Source: CAVTWS01 sp963732655
GTDB taxonomy: Bacteria > Actinomycetota > Acidimicrobiia > Acidimicrobiales > SHLQ01
Assembly (NCBI GenBank): GCA_963732655.1
Contig: CAVTAI010000013.1
Coordinates: 1-64,000 of the forward strand
Direction of reading: 5' to 3'
DNA: 64,000 nucleotides
In this document: positions 8,930 through 17,390 of the stretch, in pieces
Position numbering within the stretch: position 1 is the stretch's first letter
Layout: each line of letters begins with the position of its first letter
Position numbers and translations under genes: made by a program
The notes under the pieces: generated by a model
Database searches by the model: none
Told to the model about the DNA's origin: nothing
What the model saw: the letters and a program-made list of their open reading frames with translations, nothing else

Positions 8930-9419
8930 CGGTGGGGGCGAAGCGGCCGATCACCGAGCCGTCGCGGCCGACGAGGAACTTCTCGAAGTTCCACAGGACA
9001 TCCGGGTCCTCGTTGGGGGTCATGCCGTAGCCGCGAAGGTTCTCGCGGAAGCCGTCGGGGTCGCCGGCGGCCCGCGGGGCGGCCGTGGTCAAGGCGCCAT
9101 ACAGCGGGTGCTGGTCGGCGCCAACGACGCTGATCTTGGAGAACATCGGGAAATCGACCGAATAGCTGGTCGAGCAGAACTGCTGGATCTCCTCGTCGGT
9201 CCCGGGTTCCTGGGCGCCGAAGTTGTTGGCCGGGAAGCCGAGAACGGCGAAGCCTTGGTCCTGGTACGTGGTGTACAAGGCCTCGAGGCCCTCGTACTGG
9301 GGGGTGAGGCCGCACTGGGAGGCCACGTTCACCACGAGCAGGACCTGGCCGGCGTAGTCGCCCAGGCTGCTCGGGGAACCGGTGATGGTGGAGACGGGGA
9401 TGTCGGCGATGGCAGTCAT
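8874..9419 (-). CDS. Glutathione peroxidase family protein
   Basis: A 181-residue thiol peroxidase. The peroxidatic cysteine is Cys36 in NVASQCGLTPQY; in animal and some bacterial enzymes this residue is selenocysteine, but here it is TGC/Cys. The partner residues of the GPx tetrad are visible: GFPANNFGAQEPG (Gln70) and WNFEKFLV (Trp143, Asn144). ATG 9419 was preferred over GTG 9428 because of an AGGGTG site upstream. Bacterial Cys-GPx enzymes generally use thioredoxin rather than glutathione. The 3' end overlaps the RDD gene on the other strand. Confidence 0.92.
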   Translation of the reverse strand: MTAIADIPVSTITGSPSSLGDYAGQVLLVVNVASQCGLTPQYEGLEALYTTYQDQGFAVLGFPANNFGAQEPGTDEEIQQFCSTSYSVDFPMFSKISVVGADQHPLYGALTTAAPRAAGDPDGFRENLRGYGMTPNEDPDVLWNFEKFLVGRDGSVIGRFAPTVTPDDPALVAAVESALAG

Positions 9420-9449
9420 GGGCCGCACCCTACCGCTGCGGACGAGGCG

Positions 9450-10676
9450 TCAGCTGGGGCGGGCGCCGGACGCGGTGACGGGGATGACCGAGGGCCACTC
9501 GACATCGGGCAGCGGGTTGTTGAACCGGGGGTACTTGGCCTTGGCGGTCGCCCGGTACTTGTCGGTCGAGTGGACACGGTCGGGGTCGTGCTCGGGGATG
9601 ACCTGGTCGCCGAAGAGCTCGATCATCTCGAGCACCTCGTCGTGGTGGAAGTCGCCCGGGATGCCGAACACCAGCTGGTCACAGCCGACGGACTTGTAGG
9701 CCTCGAGTTGCTTCGACACCTCTTCGGGGTTGCCGACCATCATGTAGCCGCCCTCGATCATCTGGTCGAGGAACGCCTCGGGATCGGGCCCGGCGATGTC
9801 GCGCAAGCGGATCGATGTCTCCGGCCAGGTGATGGCATCGGGTGACTTGGGCATGGTGTCGTGATACAGGTTCACCATGGTGACGAGGTAGCTGTTGAGT
9901 CGCTCGAGGGCCGCCTGGCGCGCCCGCTTGCGGTCCTCGAAGCAGATCACCCCGTTGGTCATCATGATGTTGTCGTTCATGAACTGGCCGAGGGGCTCGG
10001 TGCAGTTGGCGATGCCCTCTTTGTAGGCGTCGATGCGCCCCTTCAAGTTGTAGATGGGTTCGAAGTTGAAGGCGATGGCGCCGATGCCGAGCTCGCCGGC
10101 CCGGGAGAAGGTGCCCGGGTTGCCGCAGGCCACCCAGATCGGGGGATGGCCCTGGCCGTGCGGCTTGGGCAAGATGTTGTGGGGGTACGGGACGGTGAAG
10201 TGCTCGCCGTGGAACTCGTAGTCGACCTGTTCCCACATGCGCGGGATCTCGCGGACCACTTCCTCCCACTCGGGCTTGGTGGAGTCCTTGTCCAAGATGT
10301 TGAAGCTGGCCATCTCGTGGCTGCCGGCGCCACGGCCAGTGCCCCACTCGTAGCGGCGATTGGTGACGTGATCGAGCATGGCGGCCCGCTCGGCGTACCG
10401 AACCGGGTGCTCCTTGCGGGGCGAGAGGCTGTTGATGCCGCTGGCCAGATGGATGTAGTCGGTCTGGGCGGCCACCCAGCCCATCACTACCTCGGGAGCC
10501 GACATGTGGCTGTACTCCGCCAGTGCGTGATGTTCGCCGAACCAGACGTACTTCCAGTTGTGCTTGTCGGCGAAGACGGCGTACTCCGCTTCGCGCATCA
10601 ACTTGGTGTGCTCCCACTCGGTCTGGTGCGCACCGGGGCCCGGGATGTAGCCGTTGCAGAAGATGCCGAATTCCAT
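9450..10676 (-). CDS. LLM class flavin/F420-dependent oxidoreductase
   Basis: A 408-residue luciferase-like monooxygenase-fold protein. It starts MEFGIFCNGY, contains VWFGEHHALAEYSH and RAAMLDHVTNRRYEWGTGRG, and ends with a VGCDQLVFGIPGDFHHDEVLEMIELFG barrel strand. ATG 10676 is preceded by TGAGGA at a workable distance. The pattern is close to that of the LLM protein at 62020-63156. F420 use is plausible given cofE/cofD in the same window but cannot be told from FMN use by sequence alone. The substrate is unknown; neighbouring SDR and enoyl-CoA hydratase genes suggest catabolism of an organic compound. Confidence 0.88.
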   Translation of the reverse strand: MEFGIFCNGYIPGPGAHQTEWEHTKLMREAEYAVFADKHNWKYVWFGEHHALAEYSHMSAPEVVMGWVAAQTDYIHLASGINSLSPRKEHPVRYAERAAMLDHVTNRRYEWGTGRGAGSHEMASFNILDKDSTKPEWEEVVREIPRMWEQVDYEFHGEHFTVPYPHNILPKPHGQGHPPIWVACGNPGTFSRAGELGIGAIAFNFEPIYNLKGRIDAYKEGIANCTEPLGQFMNDNIMMTNGVICFEDRKRARQAALERLNSYLVTMVNLYHDTMPKSPDAITWPETSIRLRDIAGPDPEAFLDQMIEGGYMMVGNPEEVSKQLEAYKSVGCDQLVFGIPGDFHHDEVLEMIELFGDQVIPEHDPDRVHSTDKYRATAKAKYPRFNNPLPDVEWPSVIPVTASGARPS

Positions 10677-10739
10677 GGAGGTCCTCACTGGTTGGGACGG
10701 GTTGTAATGGCAGTTCTCACATCGTAGGCGAGACGGCGG

Positions 10740-11948
10740 TCACCGCGGTAGGCGGAGAAACTCGGTGACGACATCGAGGACGTGTTCGAGCGTCTCGTCG
10801 TCGATGGCGTGGCTGAGCGGCAGCAGCACGCCACGCGCCATCACCTCGTCGGCCCGAGGTGCCCCACCGTCGGGCAGGCGGTAGGTCGCGCCCTGGAGCA
10901 TCGGTTGCCGGGTCACGTTGCCGGTCCAGATGGTGCGGGTGTCGATGCCGCGCTCGTCGAGGTGGCGCTGCAGATCGGGACGGACGAAACCGGCGTCGGG
11001 GCGGATGACGAGCGGGAAGCCGAGCCACGCCGTCTCCAGCTCGGGGCTCTGGCGCGGGAGCACGAATCGATCCTGGTAGGACGAGAAGAACTCGCGGTAG
11101 CGGGCGAAGTGGCGCTGGCGGCGGGCCAAGTTCCCCGACAGCTTCTTGAGCTGCTCCAGCCCGAACGCCGCGCCCATCTCGGACGGCTCGAAGTTCCAGG
11201 CCACCTCGTCGAAGATGAACTGGTTGTCGTACTCGATGCCGTCGAGGTCCTCCCAGAAGTTCCGCTCCTGCTTGCGGGATCCGTAGTACTGGAGCTCGGA
11301 CCGGCGCCCCCAGCGGCGCAGCATGAGCGCGCGGTCGCGCCAGCGGTCATCGTCGGTCATGACCATGCCGCCGTTGCCAGCGCAGGTGATGATGTGCGAG
11401 TTGGCGAAGCTGGTGACCGACAGGGTGGAGCGCTCGCCCGTCGGCCGGCCTCGGAGACGTGCGCCGAGGGTGTCACACGAGTCCTCGATGATCGGCAGGT
11501 CGTGTCGGGCCGCGATCTCGGCGATGGCGTCCCAGTCCGGGCAGTTGCCGACGAGGTTCGGCACCAGCAACGCCCCCGTGCGCTCGGAGATCATCTCCTC
11601 GATCCCGGCGACGTCGATGCAGAAGGTGTCGAGCTCGCAGTCGACGAACGCCGGCACCCACCCGCCGCGGATGATGGGGGCGACGTCGGTCGAGAACGTG
11701 AGCGCGCAGGTCACGACTTCGGCGCCGGGCGGCAATTCGAGCAGCTCCAACGCCAGGTAGAGCGCCGACGAACCGGAGTTGCACATCACCCCCCGACGTT
11801 TGCCGAACAGCTCGGCGACCTGGCGTTCCATCGCCGTCACCCGGCGCCCGGGCCACAGGCCTTGGGGACCAGAGCGCAACACGTCCACGACCGCGGCGAT
11901 CTCGGCCTCGTCGTGCACGCTGCTCGAATAGAAGACCCGTTCCGTCAT
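10740..11948 (-). CDS. DegT/DnrJ/EryC1 family PLP enzyme, ColD/RfbH-like (Lys replaced by His)
   Basis: A 402-residue fold-type I aminotransferase-family protein. It has CNSGSSALYLALELL (phosphate-binding turn), the IIEDSCDTLG Asp that contacts the pyridine nitrogen, and TSFANSHIITCAGNGG, where a Lys normally forms the Schiff base. His185 occupies that place. The same Lys-to-His change is established for sugar 3-dehydratases such as ColD and RfbH/E1, which use PLP/PMP without an internal aldimine. YDNQFIFDEVAWNFEPSEMGAAFGLEQL also resembles that branch. ATG 11948 sits 7 nt after AGGAG. A nucleotide-sugar deoxygenation role is inference; no sugar genes are adjacent. Confidence 0.8.
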   Translation of the reverse strand: MTERVFYSSSVHDEAEIAAVVDVLRSGPQGLWPGRRVTAMERQVAELFGKRRGVMCNSGSSALYLALELLELPPGAEVVTCALTFSTDVAPIIRGGWVPAFVDCELDTFCIDVAGIEEMISERTGALLVPNLVGNCPDWDAIAEIAARHDLPIIEDSCDTLGARLRGRPTGERSTLSVTSFANSHIITCAGNGGMVMTDDDRWRDRALMLRRWGRRSELQYYGSRKQERNFWEDLDGIEYDNQFIFDEVAWNFEPSEMGAAFGLEQLKKLSGNLARRQRHFARYREFFSSYQDRFVLPRQSPELETAWLGFPLVIRPDAGFVRPDLQRHLDERGIDTRTIWTGNVTRQPMLQGATYRLPDGGAPRADEVMARGVLLPLSHAIDDETLEHVLDVVTEFLRLPR

Positions 11949-11964
11949 CACGTCACTCCTCCGG

Positions 11965-12016
11965 TCGTGCGACGGCGTAGCCGCCGGCTGGTCATCGTGC
12001 GACGGCGTAGCCGCCG
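11965..12016. repeat. 30-nt-period direct duplication at the 3' end of the SDR gene
   Basis: A 22-nt sequence at 11965-11986 (tcgtgcgacggcgtagccgc plus cg) recurs exactly at 11995-12016. The second copy encodes the last codons of the SDR gene (GYAVAR on the minus strand). The first copy lies just beyond its stop. The arrangement looks like a local slippage duplication of the gene end. Confidence 0.85.
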
Positions 12017-12795
12017 TCGGCCACGATCATCTGGCCGGTCATGTAGCTGCTGGCGTCGGACACGAGCAGCAGCGCCGGGCCGACCATCTCGTCGACGTGC
12101 GCCACCCGTTTCATCTGGCTGATCTGGGCGACCCGCTCCAGGGTGCCCGGCCCGCCGCTGCGCAGCATGTCGGTATCGACCGTGCCGGGAGCCAGGGCGT
12201 TCACCCGGATGTTGTCGGCGGCCCACTCAGCCGCCAGGTTGCGGGTGAAGGCCAGCAGCCCGGCCTTGGCGGCGCTGTACATGCTCTGCCCGGGCGACCA
12301 GGTGATCGCACCGACCGAGATCAGATTGAGTATTGCCGCGTGGGGGCTCGCCACCAGGTGCGGATACGCCGCCTTGGCGAGGAACGCCGGGCCGCGGAGG
12401 TTGGCATTGAAGGACTTGTCCCACCCGTCCACGGTGAGCGCCTTCATGGGTTGGGTCATCCCGTTGGCGGCATTGTTCACCACGATGTCGAGGCGTCCGT
12501 AGTGGGCGACCGTCGTCGCCACCAACGAGTCGATGGCGTCGAGTTCGCCCATGTGGGCGGCGACCGGGAGCGCCCAACCGCCCGCCGGAGAGTGGTCGTG
12601 GGCGGCGAGACCGAGCTCGGCGAGTGCCGCGGCGGTCTCGACGCACGCGTCGGCCTTCCGGCTCGACACCACCACCCGGGCGCCGGCACAGACGAGGCCC
12701 TCGGCGATCGAGCGGCCGATGCCCCGGGACGCCCCCGTGACCACGGCGACCCGACCGCTCAGGTCGAACAGCGACGCAAAACCTTCGGGATCCAT
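11992..12795 (-). CDS. SDR family NAD(P)-dependent oxidoreductase
   Basis: A 267-residue short-chain dehydrogenase/reductase. It has the cofactor motif TGASRGIG (20-27), NNAAN after strand 4, the catalytic LISVG...YSAAK segment and the C-terminal GQMIVADGGY. The Arg-rich end of strand 2 (VVSSRKAD) favours NADP(H). ATG 12795 follows an AGGAAG site. A 145-nt divergent region separates it from the enoyl-CoA hydratase-like gene, so the two probably belong to one catabolic locus. The substrate is unknown. Confidence 0.9.
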   Translation of the reverse strand: MDPEGFASLFDLSGRVAVVTGASRGIGRSIAEGLVCAGARVVVSSRKADACVETAAALAELGLAAHDHSPAGGWALPVAAHMGELDAIDSLVATTVAHYGRLDIVVNNAANGMTQPMKALTVDGWDKSFNANLRGPAFLAKAAYPHLVASPHAAILNLISVGAITWSPGQSMYSAAKAGLLAFTRNLAAEWAADNIRVNALAPGTVDTDMLRSGGPGTLERVAQISQMKRVAHVDEMVGPALLLVSDASSYMTGQMIVADGGYAVAR

Positions 12796-12940
12796 GCGAT
12801 CGACTTCCTGTTTCGAGGGGCGTCCGGGACTGGACGATGTGACGGCTCGTGAGGGAGTGTCGTGGCCGCCGACCGGTCCCGCAAAATCGGTGATCCAGTC
12901 CCCGGCCGAGACATCCACGACCATTGACCTGGAGACACCG

Positions 12941-13747
12941 ATGAGCGCCGTCGCGATCGACCATCCCGCCGAACGGGTGACCCGCCTCACCTTGAACCGA
13001 CCCGACCGCCTCAACGCCCTGAACTACGAGCTGGTGTCCGAGTTGCACGACACCCTCGATGCGGTGGCCGGCGACGACGACTGCCGGGTCGTCATCCTCA
13101 CCGGCGCCGGTCGAGGGTTCTGTGCCGGGCTCGACCTCCGCGACTTCGGGACCGTGCCGGAGGTCGGCGCCCACCGGCATCGCCACGCCGGGATCACCGG
13201 ACAGGCGTTCCTCGCCAACCTCACCCAGCACATCCACGACATGCCCCAGATCGTGGTGGCCGCGGTGAACGGGGCGGCCTTCGGCGGTGGTCTCGCCCTT
13301 GCCGCCGCGTGCGACCTGCGAGTGGCGGCCACCTCGGCGAGCTTCTGCTCCGCCTTCATCAAGACCGGGCTCACCGGCACCGATGTCGGCATCACCTACT
13401 TCCTGCCCCGGCTCATCGGCGCCTCCCACGCCTTCGACCTGATCGTCACCGGTCGCACGATCGGCGCCGACGAGGCGTACCGCATCGGACTCGTGTCCCG
13501 GGTCCTCGCCGACGACGATCTTTCTGGCGCCACGGTGGAGCTGGCGACGGGAGTCGCCGCCTTCACCTCCTTCGGCCTCCGCCGCACCAAAGAAGTCATG
13601 TGGCACAACCTCGAGGCCCCAAGCCTTCAAGCCGCCCTGGCGATGGAGAATCGCAACCAAGAGCTCGGTGCGCAGAGCCGCGAGGTGCAGGAGTACATGG
13701 CCGCCTACAGCCGCGCCATCACCGGCGGCCGTTCGAAGGAGAGCTGA
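12941..13747 (+). CDS. Enoyl-CoA hydratase/isomerase family protein
   Basis: A 268-residue crotonase-fold protein. LTLNRPDRLNALN is at the N-terminus; the two oxyanion-hole segments are GAGRGFCAGLDL and NGAAFGGGLALA. At the place of the first catalytic Glu of true hydratases the sequence is SAFIKTGLTGTDVGITYFLP, with no Glu in the usual PEI position and an Asp near the second. This suggests an isomerase, hydrolase or other crotonase activity rather than canonical hydration. ATG 12941 follows GGAG by 8 nt. It is followed after one base by the SnoaL-nitroreductase gene. Confidence 0.85.
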   Translation: MSAVAIDHPAERVTRLTLNRPDRLNALNYELVSELHDTLDAVAGDDDCRVVILTGAGRGFCAGLDLRDFGTVPEVGAHRHRHAGITGQAFLANLTQHIHDMPQIVVAAVNGAAFGGGLALAAACDLRVAATSASFCSAFIKTGLTGTDVGITYFLPRLIGASHAFDLIVTGRTIGADEAYRIGLVSRVLADDDLSGATVELATGVAAFTSFGLRRTKEVMWHNLEAPSLQAALAMENRNQELGAQSREVQEYMAAYSRAITGGRSKES

Positions 13748-13748
13748 C

Positions 13749-14915
13749 ATGGCACCTGACGCCCGCCCTGCGGAGGCAGGCCCTCCCGAGGCCGGACCTT
13801 CCGAGAACCGAGAGCGGAACCTCGCCGTCGTGCAGGATCAGTTCTTCGGCGACGCCCCGATCGACCGCCTCACCTTGATGAGTGAGGACTGCGAGTGGTG
13901 GAACGGCATGGGCAAGTTCCCCGGCGCCCCCGGCCAGACAGTCTTCCGGGGCCGTCAGGAGATCGGTGACCAGATCCTCGGCCGCGCCCCGGCGCCGCTC
14001 CCGTCGTCGGGCCGCAAGGTCGACCGGTACGACCTGTCGACGAAGGAATTCGACGATGTGCATGTCCTGGCCGACGGCCCCTACATCTTTCGGCACCACA
14101 CCTATCGGGCCACGACGCTCCGGGGCCGCGACTACGAGAACGTGTACGGCTTCCTGTTCCGCTTCGACGACGACGGTCTGATCGATCGCATCTGGGAGCA
14201 CTGGGGGACTCTGACTGCGTGGGAGAAGCTGTTCAGCGGCGACCTCGTCGTCACCGACCCCGATGTCCTCCTGCGGACCACGCCGTCGGTGCGTCAGCGC
14301 CTCGACCTGACCCGTCCCGTGGAACGCGACGTCATCGAGCAGTGCCTGGATCTCGCCGTGCACGCCCCGAACGGATCGAACCAGCAGTCGTACCGGTTCG
14401 TCTTCGTCGACGACCCCGACCGCAAGGCCGCGCTGGCCGACATCTACCGCCGATCGATGGCGTCGTTCGTCGCCCGCCCGCGAAGCGACGCGCCGGAGGA
14501 CAACGTCGATCGCAGCTCGCCGCAGCAGCAGAAGGTGGCCCGGAGCGTCTACTTCCTCCACGATCACCTGCACGAGGTGCCGGTGCTCTGCATCCCGCTC
14601 GCCGGCGGCCGACTCGACGATCGCGGCACCGGCGACGGTGGCCCCGCCGACCGCGGCAACGTCTTCTGGCAGGCCAGCCGCTGGGGCTCGATCATCCCGA
14701 CCGTGTGGTCGTTCATGCTCGCCCTCCGGTCACGCGGACTGGGCTCGGCTTGGACCACCATCAGCCTGCTCGCCGAGCGCGAGGTCGCCGAGGTGATCGG
14801 CGTGCCGTACGAGAAGTGGACCCAGGTCGGCCTGTTCCCGATCGCCTACACCGTCGGCACCGAGTTCCGCGACACCCCCCGCCGCCCCGGCGCCGAGTTC
14901 GCAACGTTCATCTAG
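13749..14915 (+). CDS. SnoaL-like/nitroreductase fusion protein
   Basis: A 388-residue two-domain protein. Residues ~20-165 form an NTF2/SnoaL-like cone (RNLAVVQDQFFGDAPIDRL, then a series of aromatic strands including YGFLFRFDDDGLIDRIWEHW). Residues ~174-388 are a nitroreductase domain starting TTPSVRQRLDLTRPV, with the FMN-phosphate region HAPNGSNQQSYRF and the C-terminal GLGSAWTTISLL. The start lies one base after the upstream stop, so expression is probably coupled. The fusion is unusual: the SnoaL part may bind or prepare the substrate for flavin reduction. Cofactor and substrate are inference. Confidence 0.8.
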   Translation: MAPDARPAEAGPPEAGPSENRERNLAVVQDQFFGDAPIDRLTLMSEDCEWWNGMGKFPGAPGQTVFRGRQEIGDQILGRAPAPLPSSGRKVDRYDLSTKEFDDVHVLADGPYIFRHHTYRATTLRGRDYENVYGFLFRFDDDGLIDRIWEHWGTLTAWEKLFSGDLVVTDPDVLLRTTPSVRQRLDLTRPVERDVIEQCLDLAVHAPNGSNQQSYRFVFVDDPDRKAALADIYRRSMASFVARPRSDAPEDNVDRSSPQQQKVARSVYFLHDHLHEVPVLCIPLAGGRLDDRGTGDGGPADRGNVFWQASRWGSIIPTVWSFMLALRSRGLGSAWTTISLLAEREVAEVIGVPYEKWTQVGLFPIAYTVGTEFRDTPRRPGAEFATFI

Positions 14916-14938
14916 TCGCCCTCGCTGGGTTCATGTGT

Positions 14939-14990
14939 CGTTCTGGCAGGGAGATTGCACGCTGGGGCGTGCAATCTCCCTGCCAGAACG
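14939..14990. repeat. Perfect 24-bp inverted repeat with 4-nt loop
   Basis: Arms 14939-14962 and 14967-14990 are exact reverse complements, with loop TGGG. The inner part reads GGGAGATTGCACGC, loop, then GCGTGCAATCTCCC. It lies between two genes of the same strand, 23 nt after the SnoaL-nitroreductase stop and 36 nt before the cysteine desulfurase start. There is no T-run after the stem, so it is not a classical intrinsic terminator, though it would fold strongly in RNA. Its core layout resembles the hairpin at 53231-53306. Confidence 0.9.
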
Positions 14991-15026
14991 GTCCAGAACG
15001 GTGGGGAGACGGACCACAATGGGGGG

Positions 15027-16160
15027 GTGACGTATCTCGACCACGCGGCGAGCACTCCGGTGCGGCCCGAGGCGGTCGCGGCGATGATGCCGTGGCTGAC
15101 CGAGCGGGTGGGCAATCCGTCGGGAGCCCACCGATCGGCGCGGGCGGCCCGCCGCGCCGTCGACGACAGCCGAGACATGGTCGCCGCGGCGCTCGGAGTC
15201 GACCCGGGCGGCATCATCTTCACCTCGGGTGGGACCGAGGCCGACAATTTGGCCGTGTTCGGCGCGCTGGCCGCCCGGCCGGGACGAGGCGTCTGCTCGG
15301 CGATCGAGCACCATGCCGTGCTCGGGCCCATCCACGCTCGCGGTGGCACGGTCGTGCCCGTCACGGATGAGGGCGAGATCGACCTCGACGCCCTGGACGC
15401 ATCCCTCGACGCCGAGGTCACCTTCGTATCGGTGATGATGGCGAACAACGAGACCGGACGCATCCAGCCCATCGAGGCCGTCGCCCGACTGGTCCGCCGA
15501 CGTTCTCCCGAGGCCGTCATCCACGTCGACGCGGTCCAGGCCATGCCGTGGCTCGACCTGTCGAGTCTGGGCACCGTCGTCGACCTGATCTCGATCAGCG
15601 GCCACAAGCTCGGCGCGCCACAAGGGGTCGGTGTGCTGGCGGTCCGGTCCGGTGTCGCCATCTCGCCCGTGGTACTCGGCGGCGGGCAGGAACGCGAGCG
15701 GCGCAGCGGGACCCACAACGTGCCCGGAATCGTGGCGCTCGGAGCGGCCATCGGGGCGCTCGTCGAACATCGAGCCGATGATGTCGCGCACGTGCACGCC
15801 TTCCGCGATCGCCTCCTCGACGGTCTGCTCGCCGGCGTCCCGGGACTCGTCGAGACCGGCGGGGCCACATCACGAGATCGTCGGCTGCCCGGGCACGCCC
15901 ATGTGCGGGTCCCGGGCGTGGAGGGCGAGGCGTTGCTCTTCCTGCTCGAACAAGCCGGCATCGACGCCTCGGCCGCGGCTTCGTGTGCCAGCGGGGCCCA
16001 ACAGCTCTCGCACGTGCTCGTGGCCATGGGCTTGTCCGAGGTCGACATACGCGGGGCCGTGCGCCTGACCCTCGGCCCGACGAGCACCAGCGGCGATGTC
16101 GACCATCCGCGGGAGGCCCTGCCGGCGGCCGTCGCCCAGCTCCGATCCCGGGCCGCGTGA
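15027..16160 (+). CDS. Cysteine desulfurase (NifS/IscS family)
   Basis: A 377-residue PLP enzyme. The start VTYLDHAAST (GTG 15027) is the family N-terminus. The PLP lysine is Lys194 in ISGHKLGAPQG and the catalytic persulfide cysteine is Cys320 in AAASCASGA. FTSGGTEADN and ANNETGRIQP are also present. It moves sulfur from L-cysteine to acceptors. The 4-nt overlap with mnmA points to sulfur donation for tRNA 2-thiouridine synthesis, the usual actinobacterial arrangement. The upstream run of seven G is a poor but sufficient ribosome site. Confidence 0.93.
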   Translation: MTYLDHAASTPVRPEAVAAMMPWLTERVGNPSGAHRSARAARRAVDDSRDMVAAALGVDPGGIIFTSGGTEADNLAVFGALAARPGRGVCSAIEHHAVLGPIHARGGTVVPVTDEGEIDLDALDASLDAEVTFVSVMMANNETGRIQPIEAVARLVRRRSPEAVIHVDAVQAMPWLDLSSLGTVVDLISISGHKLGAPQGVGVLAVRSGVAISPVVLGGGQERERRSGTHNVPGIVALGAAIGALVEHRADDVAHVHAFRDRLLDGLLAGVPGLVETGGATSRDRRLPGHAHVRVPGVEGEALLFLLEQAGIDASAAASCASGAQQLSHVLVAMGLSEVDIRGAVRLTLGPTSTSGDVDHPREALPAAVAQLRSRAA

Positions 16161-17233
16161 CCGTGCCCGCTGAGACTGGGCCGACCGGGCCGACCGGGTC
16201 GGCTGAGCGCAGGATCATGCTGGCCATGTCCGGGGGCGTCGACTCGTCGGTCGCCGCGGCCCGTCTGCTCGACGACGGCTGGGACGTCACCGGCGTCACC
16301 ATGAAGCTGTGGGGCGGCGACAGCGATTCCGGCTGCTGCAGCATCGCCGACGTCGACGATGCCCGACGGGTGGCCGACCGCCTCGGTATCGACCACCACG
16401 TCTTCAACTTCGGAGACTCGTTCCAGACGCACGTCGTCGACCACTACGTGGACGCGCACGCCGCGGGCATCACGCCGAACCCGTGCATCGAGTGCAACCG
16501 CCACATCAAGTTCGACGTCCTCGTGCGTCGGGCCCGCGATCTCGGCTTCGAGCACCTCGCCACCGGGCATCACGCCCGGGTCGTGCCTCAAGACGACGGC
16601 TCGTTCCGCATCGCTCGAGGAGCAGACCGACCGAAGGATCAGTCCTACGTGTTGTACATGCTCGGGCAGGACACCCTGGCCGGGCTCCATCTCCCGATCG
16701 GCGATCTCACCAAGGACGAGGTCCGAGCCATCGCCGCGGCGCGAGGCCTTCGCACGGCGTCCAAGCCGGACAGCCAGGACGTGTGTTTCATCACCGCACG
16801 AGATGGCCGTCAGCGTTTCCTCGGCGACCGCATGGCGCTGACGCCGGGTCGCGTCGTCGATGAGCAGGGGACCCAGGTCGGTCAGGTCGAGGCGGTCGAG
16901 CTGGTCACGATCGGGCAACGCAAGGGCCTGGGCGTGGCCGGTGGCGAACGCCACTACGTGGTCGAGGTCGATGTCCCGTCGGCCACGGTCACCCTCGGCC
17001 GTCGCGCCGACCTGCTCACCGATCACGTCGACCTCGTCGATCTGGTCTGGGCAGACCAACCGCAAGGGCCTGGCGCGGTGACCGTTCAGGTCAGCGCCCA
17101 CGGCATCCCGGTGCCCGCGCACCTCGAGGCGGATCGTCTCGTGTGGCGGACCCCGCAACGACGCGTCGCTCCGGGCCAGAGCGTCGTGCTCTACGAGGCC
17201 GACAGCGTCCTCGGCGGCGGCATCGCCACCTGA
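16157..17233 (+). CDS. mnmA: tRNA-specific 2-thiouridylase MnmA
   Basis: A 358-residue enzyme that thiolates U34 of tRNAs for Lys, Glu and Gln. The PP-loop SGGVDSS is at 25-31. The two catalytic cysteines are Cys113 (NPCIECNRHIKF) and Cys210 (KPDSQDVCFI). GDSDSGCCSIADVDDARRVA and the IGQRKGLGVAGG region of the central domain are diagnostic. The GTG start overlaps the cysteine desulfurase stop (GTGA), and a second GTG lies two codons on. It is the last gene before the peptide region. Confidence 0.95.
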   Translation: MTVPAETGPTGPTGSAERRIMLAMSGGVDSSVAAARLLDDGWDVTGVTMKLWGGDSDSGCCSIADVDDARRVADRLGIDHHVFNFGDSFQTHVVDHYVDAHAAGITPNPCIECNRHIKFDVLVRRARDLGFEHLATGHHARVVPQDDGSFRIARGADRPKDQSYVLYMLGQDTLAGLHLPIGDLTKDEVRAIAAARGLRTASKPDSQDVCFITARDGRQRFLGDRMALTPGRVVDEQGTQVGQVEAVELVTIGQRKGLGVAGGERHYVVEVDVPSATVTLGRRADLLTDHVDLVDLVWADQPQGPGAVTVQVSAHGIPVPAHLEADRLVWRTPQRRVAPGQSVVLYEADSVLGGGIAT

Positions 17234-17390
17234 CGAACGTCCTTCGTCGTCCAGAACGCGAACGCAATAGGCCGTCCAGACCCATGGCGCGCCCGCCAAT
17301 TGATCCCGCCGATCTATGTGGACCTCCCCGGCTGCGTCCGATACATGATCACCGGCTCACAACGGGTCGGTGGAAGTCCAGGAGGCAGAC
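17234..17390. promoter_or_regulatory. Leader/promoter region of the small-peptide pair
   Basis: There is no convincing gene in these 157 nt after mnmA. Base composition is less GC-rich than the flanks (for example ccaattgatcc and gatacatgatc), as expected of a promoter. It ends in a strong CCAGGAGGCAGAC ribosome site for the first peptide. I could not fix -35 and -10 boxes with confidence. Confidence 0.4.
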
